Shown one piece after another: positions 62,001 to 64,000 of a DNA stretch of 64,000 nucleotides. Position numbers and translations under genes: made by a program. The notes under the pieces were generated by a model. That model made no database searches. It was not told the DNA's origin and saw nothing but the letters and a program-made list of their open reading frames with translations. Numbering within the stretch: the stretch's first letter is position 1; each line of letters starts with the position of its first letter. The DNA comes from Asterias rubens (taxonomy: Eukaryota; Echinodermata; Asteroidea; Forcipulatida; Asteriidae), in assembly GCF_902459465.1 (NCBI RefSeq), contig NW_022985737.1, positions 1 to 64,000 on the forward strand, written 5' to 3'.

Positions 62001-63708
62001 CGGTATCAACAGAGCTCCAATTCCCGAATGCTATACACTTTGTCTAAAACAGTTCAAGATTTTTGAAATGAATTGAGCTATAGTGTGGGTAGTTGGAGTT
62101 TTATAAGATAAATATTTTATGTCACGTAATACATGTGTTAGGTTAAAGCATCAAGCTTTCAAACTATTGCAAAAAAATACATATACACGAAGAAAAAGAA
62201 GAACAAAACATTTACCAGGTCTTTACTTTGTATTACGCAATGAAGATATTAAATATTAATATCGCACCTGGGTATAAGGTTAATATTTTAATACGACTGC
62301 GTCATGATATTAATTACGTAAGATTTGATTGTGGCGCGTGTGTCCCAGGGTTCAAGATCCAAGCCATACAATGGGGATACCCCAATAAAGCTGATGCATT
62401 GTACTCGCGTTTTTCCGAAGGCATTTGCCCTTTGTACCTTATGATATTACATTGTTAATCGTCAGAGTCTACAGACGCTACTGGTATATAGTTGGCTATA
62501 CCACGTGCCATTGTTGTATAGTGTGGATCAGTTATAGTATACCGGCTTGCCATTATCTCAATCAATGGTGTGCCTATACTGCAGACAACAATTGGTGTCT
62601 GATCAAAGGTCACACAGTAAAGTTTGACATGTATTTTTTTTTTTTTTCTTTTTTGGTCAAAGACACATTTTTTACTCAAATTTGTCGGTTGTTTGGTAAT
62701 GAGAAATGTAGTTTATCGAGAAAGGGTTTTGTTTCTATCTTCCTTACCTTCTTGTGCTGTAATGATCACTTGGCTTGTGTCTTCATAATTGTCTTGAATC
62801 TCATTAAGCTCATCTTCCTCCCAGTTGTCTTCATTCACGTCTTCGCCCCCATCTTCGTAACCCATCCCTAAGTCCGTGTCCCCACTGGCCGCCATCCGTC
62901 CCCTGGCCAGGGGCTCGGGTATGTCCACGCTGCCAGCGCTCACATTCGGCGCCCGCTCCAGCTTAAGTTTACTCAGAATCTGCATCTTTATTTTCTCAAG
63001 ACGCAAGAGACGTAGTCTCTCTGGTGGCAGTTTCTCGAGTTCCTGTTTTCTCCTGACGCAGTCTGGACAGTAGTCGCTGTCCCCTCCTCCGGACTGTTTC
63101 TCCTCACCACCACCGGAACTCGCTCGGACATTGGTCTGGACGATTTGCTCAGACCCTGAGCCCTCTGCTGAATTAGCAAAACTTTCAACCGTTTTTGCGA
63201 GAAATCCCGAGCCTGCAACGGGGATGCCACCCGTCTCTCCGACGGTGTAAACGGTGTGTTCGGACGCCGGCGGCTGCTCGCTAGATGTGTTCCCTGCCTC
63301 CCTCTCTATCCTCATCGAATCGTCGAGAAGGACTTCGGTCTTTTTAGCACTTCGTCTGTCTCTGTCTAAATTTCTTTGGCTGTTTGTTTCTGAATCTTTG
63401 GTTTCTTGGAAAAATTTTGTAAGCAGCTGGTTATTTTCTATTGCGACTACTAATGAAGATGATGATGATAATTTGGAATTTGACTCTTGCAAGAGTGTCC
63501 TATGTTGTGCGTTTGAGGCTGTGATGGGCGGTGAGGCTCCCCGCTGCTGGTGTCCCGCCGGTGACTGCGGCGTCTTTAACGGCACCATAGCACACTCCAC
63601 CATGCTGCAGTAGCAGCAAGCCAGACACATCACTACAAAGGTGAGGAAAAGTCTCAAATAAAGATTTGTTCTTGACAAACCAACCATGATGTTTGTCTTA
63701 CCTGACAC
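58344..63708 (-). CDS. Gene C: activin/inhibin beta-like ligand (two coding exons)
   Basis: Coding parts 63708-62748 and 59083-58344 join in frame to 566 residues. Order: signal sequence (about 15-40), ~170-residue low-complexity Ser/Gly-rich insert, CPDC (214-217), propeptide helix LRLEKIKMQILSKLKL followed by APNVS, acidic stretch, VIITAQEG at the phase-1 intron; then CFSFEI, LWIHL, TCATC, RRPFLVL, RQRRPR cleavage site and a 110-residue mature domain (457-566) with nine cysteines, WDWII, NYCRGSC, VPCCAP, LYYDN and CACM. CPxC, the C-x-x-C before RPFLVL and the two-exon layout are activin/inhibin beta traits; the helix and WDWII spacing also resemble myostatin/GDF11. Most canonical of the three and likely closest to the ancestral gene. 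The long propeptide is unusual. Confidence 0.93.
59084..62747 (-). other. Gene C intron 1 (3.7 kb)
   Basis: GTAAGG donor and CTATTAG acceptor on the minus strand. Apart from one foldback element (59700-59875) it shows no repeats of the families common elsewhere. The ORFs inside it show no domains. Confidence 0.8.
59700..59875. repeat. CGATTTCACAAA foldback element
   Basis: CCGTCGATTTCACAAAACTC and CTTTGTGAAATCGACGG at the ends; internal CTAACTTAAGACTAATCTTAGG and AAGACGAGTCC words repeated in both orientations. A fragment of the family lies near 32745-32790. Confidence 0.82.
62748..63708 (-). CDS. Gene C exon 1: signal peptide, long linker, propeptide helix
   Basis: Two possible starts, 63708 and 63687 (MVGLSR); the second puts the hydrophobic LRLFLTFVVMCLACCYCSM nearer the N-terminus and suits a signal peptide better. 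Residues 45-210 are Ser/Gly/Glu-rich with basic pairs (RDRRSAKK at 117) that could be extra cleavage sites. CPDC and the helix follow. Donor GAAG|GTAAGG in phase 1. Confidence 0.88.
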
Positions 63709-63894
63709 TCATCAGAGAGCTGCCGACTGCCACCGCGGTAAGCTAGCTGGCCGTGGGATGTTCGCTCACATCAGGCAAGACCTGTTGGTTTGGAATGCGC
63801 GAGCTGACGGTGCTCGGCGTGCAGAGGGTGGCGATGGCACTGTCAGCTGGACCATACTGTTGCAATTATCTCATTGCGTCTGGCTCCTGTACGT

Positions 63895-63902
63895 GTATAT
63901 AG
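63895..63902 (-). promoter_or_regulatory. Candidate TATA box of gene C
   Basis: CTATATAC on the minus strand, about 190-210 bp upstream of the two candidate ATGs. Weaker match than those of A and B; 63903-64000 beyond it shows nothing recognisable. Confidence 0.4.
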
Positions 63903-64000
63903 ATAAACCGCTATGTTGTGATGTCACCCACTGACCAATCACTGGGAGCGATCACTTTTGACAGTTGACTCATGAGTTTGGATAGGTGTGTTTTTTCCCT

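Noticed and set aside
63254-63613. 119-residue plus-strand ORF opposite gene C
   Set aside because: Antisense shadow of exon 1 of gene C.

Overview
The window looks like animal nuclear DNA, AT-rich and full of introns and non-autonomous repeats. The dense, related foldback elements (ends such as TTAAAGGCAGTGGACACTA and GGGCCCAATTTCATAGAG) look like those I associate with echinoderms, probably a sea star or sea cucumber. That species guess is from memory and untested. No viral, transposase or reverse-transcriptase ORF was recognised.

Three protein genes are supportable, all secreted TGF-beta superfamily ligands of the activin/inhibin-beta (activin-myostatin) group. Gene A (minus, 6430-12285) has two coding exons. 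Gene B (plus, 41919-46574) has three. Gene C (minus, 58344-63708) has two. Each has a signal peptide, a propeptide helix in exon 1, a phase-1 intron just after an 'xEG' motif, a basic cleavage site and a nine-cysteine mature domain of 110-115 residues. A and B lie head to head; B and C lie tail to tail. C keeps the most canonical activin features. B has lost the mature-domain tryptophans. A carries an apparent one-base frameshift in its propeptide. TATA-like boxes lie about 115-210 bp upstream of all three start codons.

Between the A and B promoters, 19626-31475 is filled by about 80 tandem ~149-bp units, each holding one 73-nt arginine tRNA gene on the plus strand. Most have anticodon ACG; twelve have TCG; one has ACT; six others are visibly broken. 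A 20-unit block (units 9-28) is duplicated in tandem as units 29-48, and an 8-unit part appears a third time (units 57-64). This array is the most striking object in the window.

The rest is intron and intergenic DNA made largely of short foldback elements, a 52-bp tandem array (5191-5793), a GAGATATCTC minisatellite in intron 1 of gene A (7278-8077), two inverted copies of an element built from alternating palindromes (31826-32270 and 54047-54530), and simple repeats. Exon limits come from splice consensus, reading phase and comparison among the three paralogues by eye; no alignment or database search was run.
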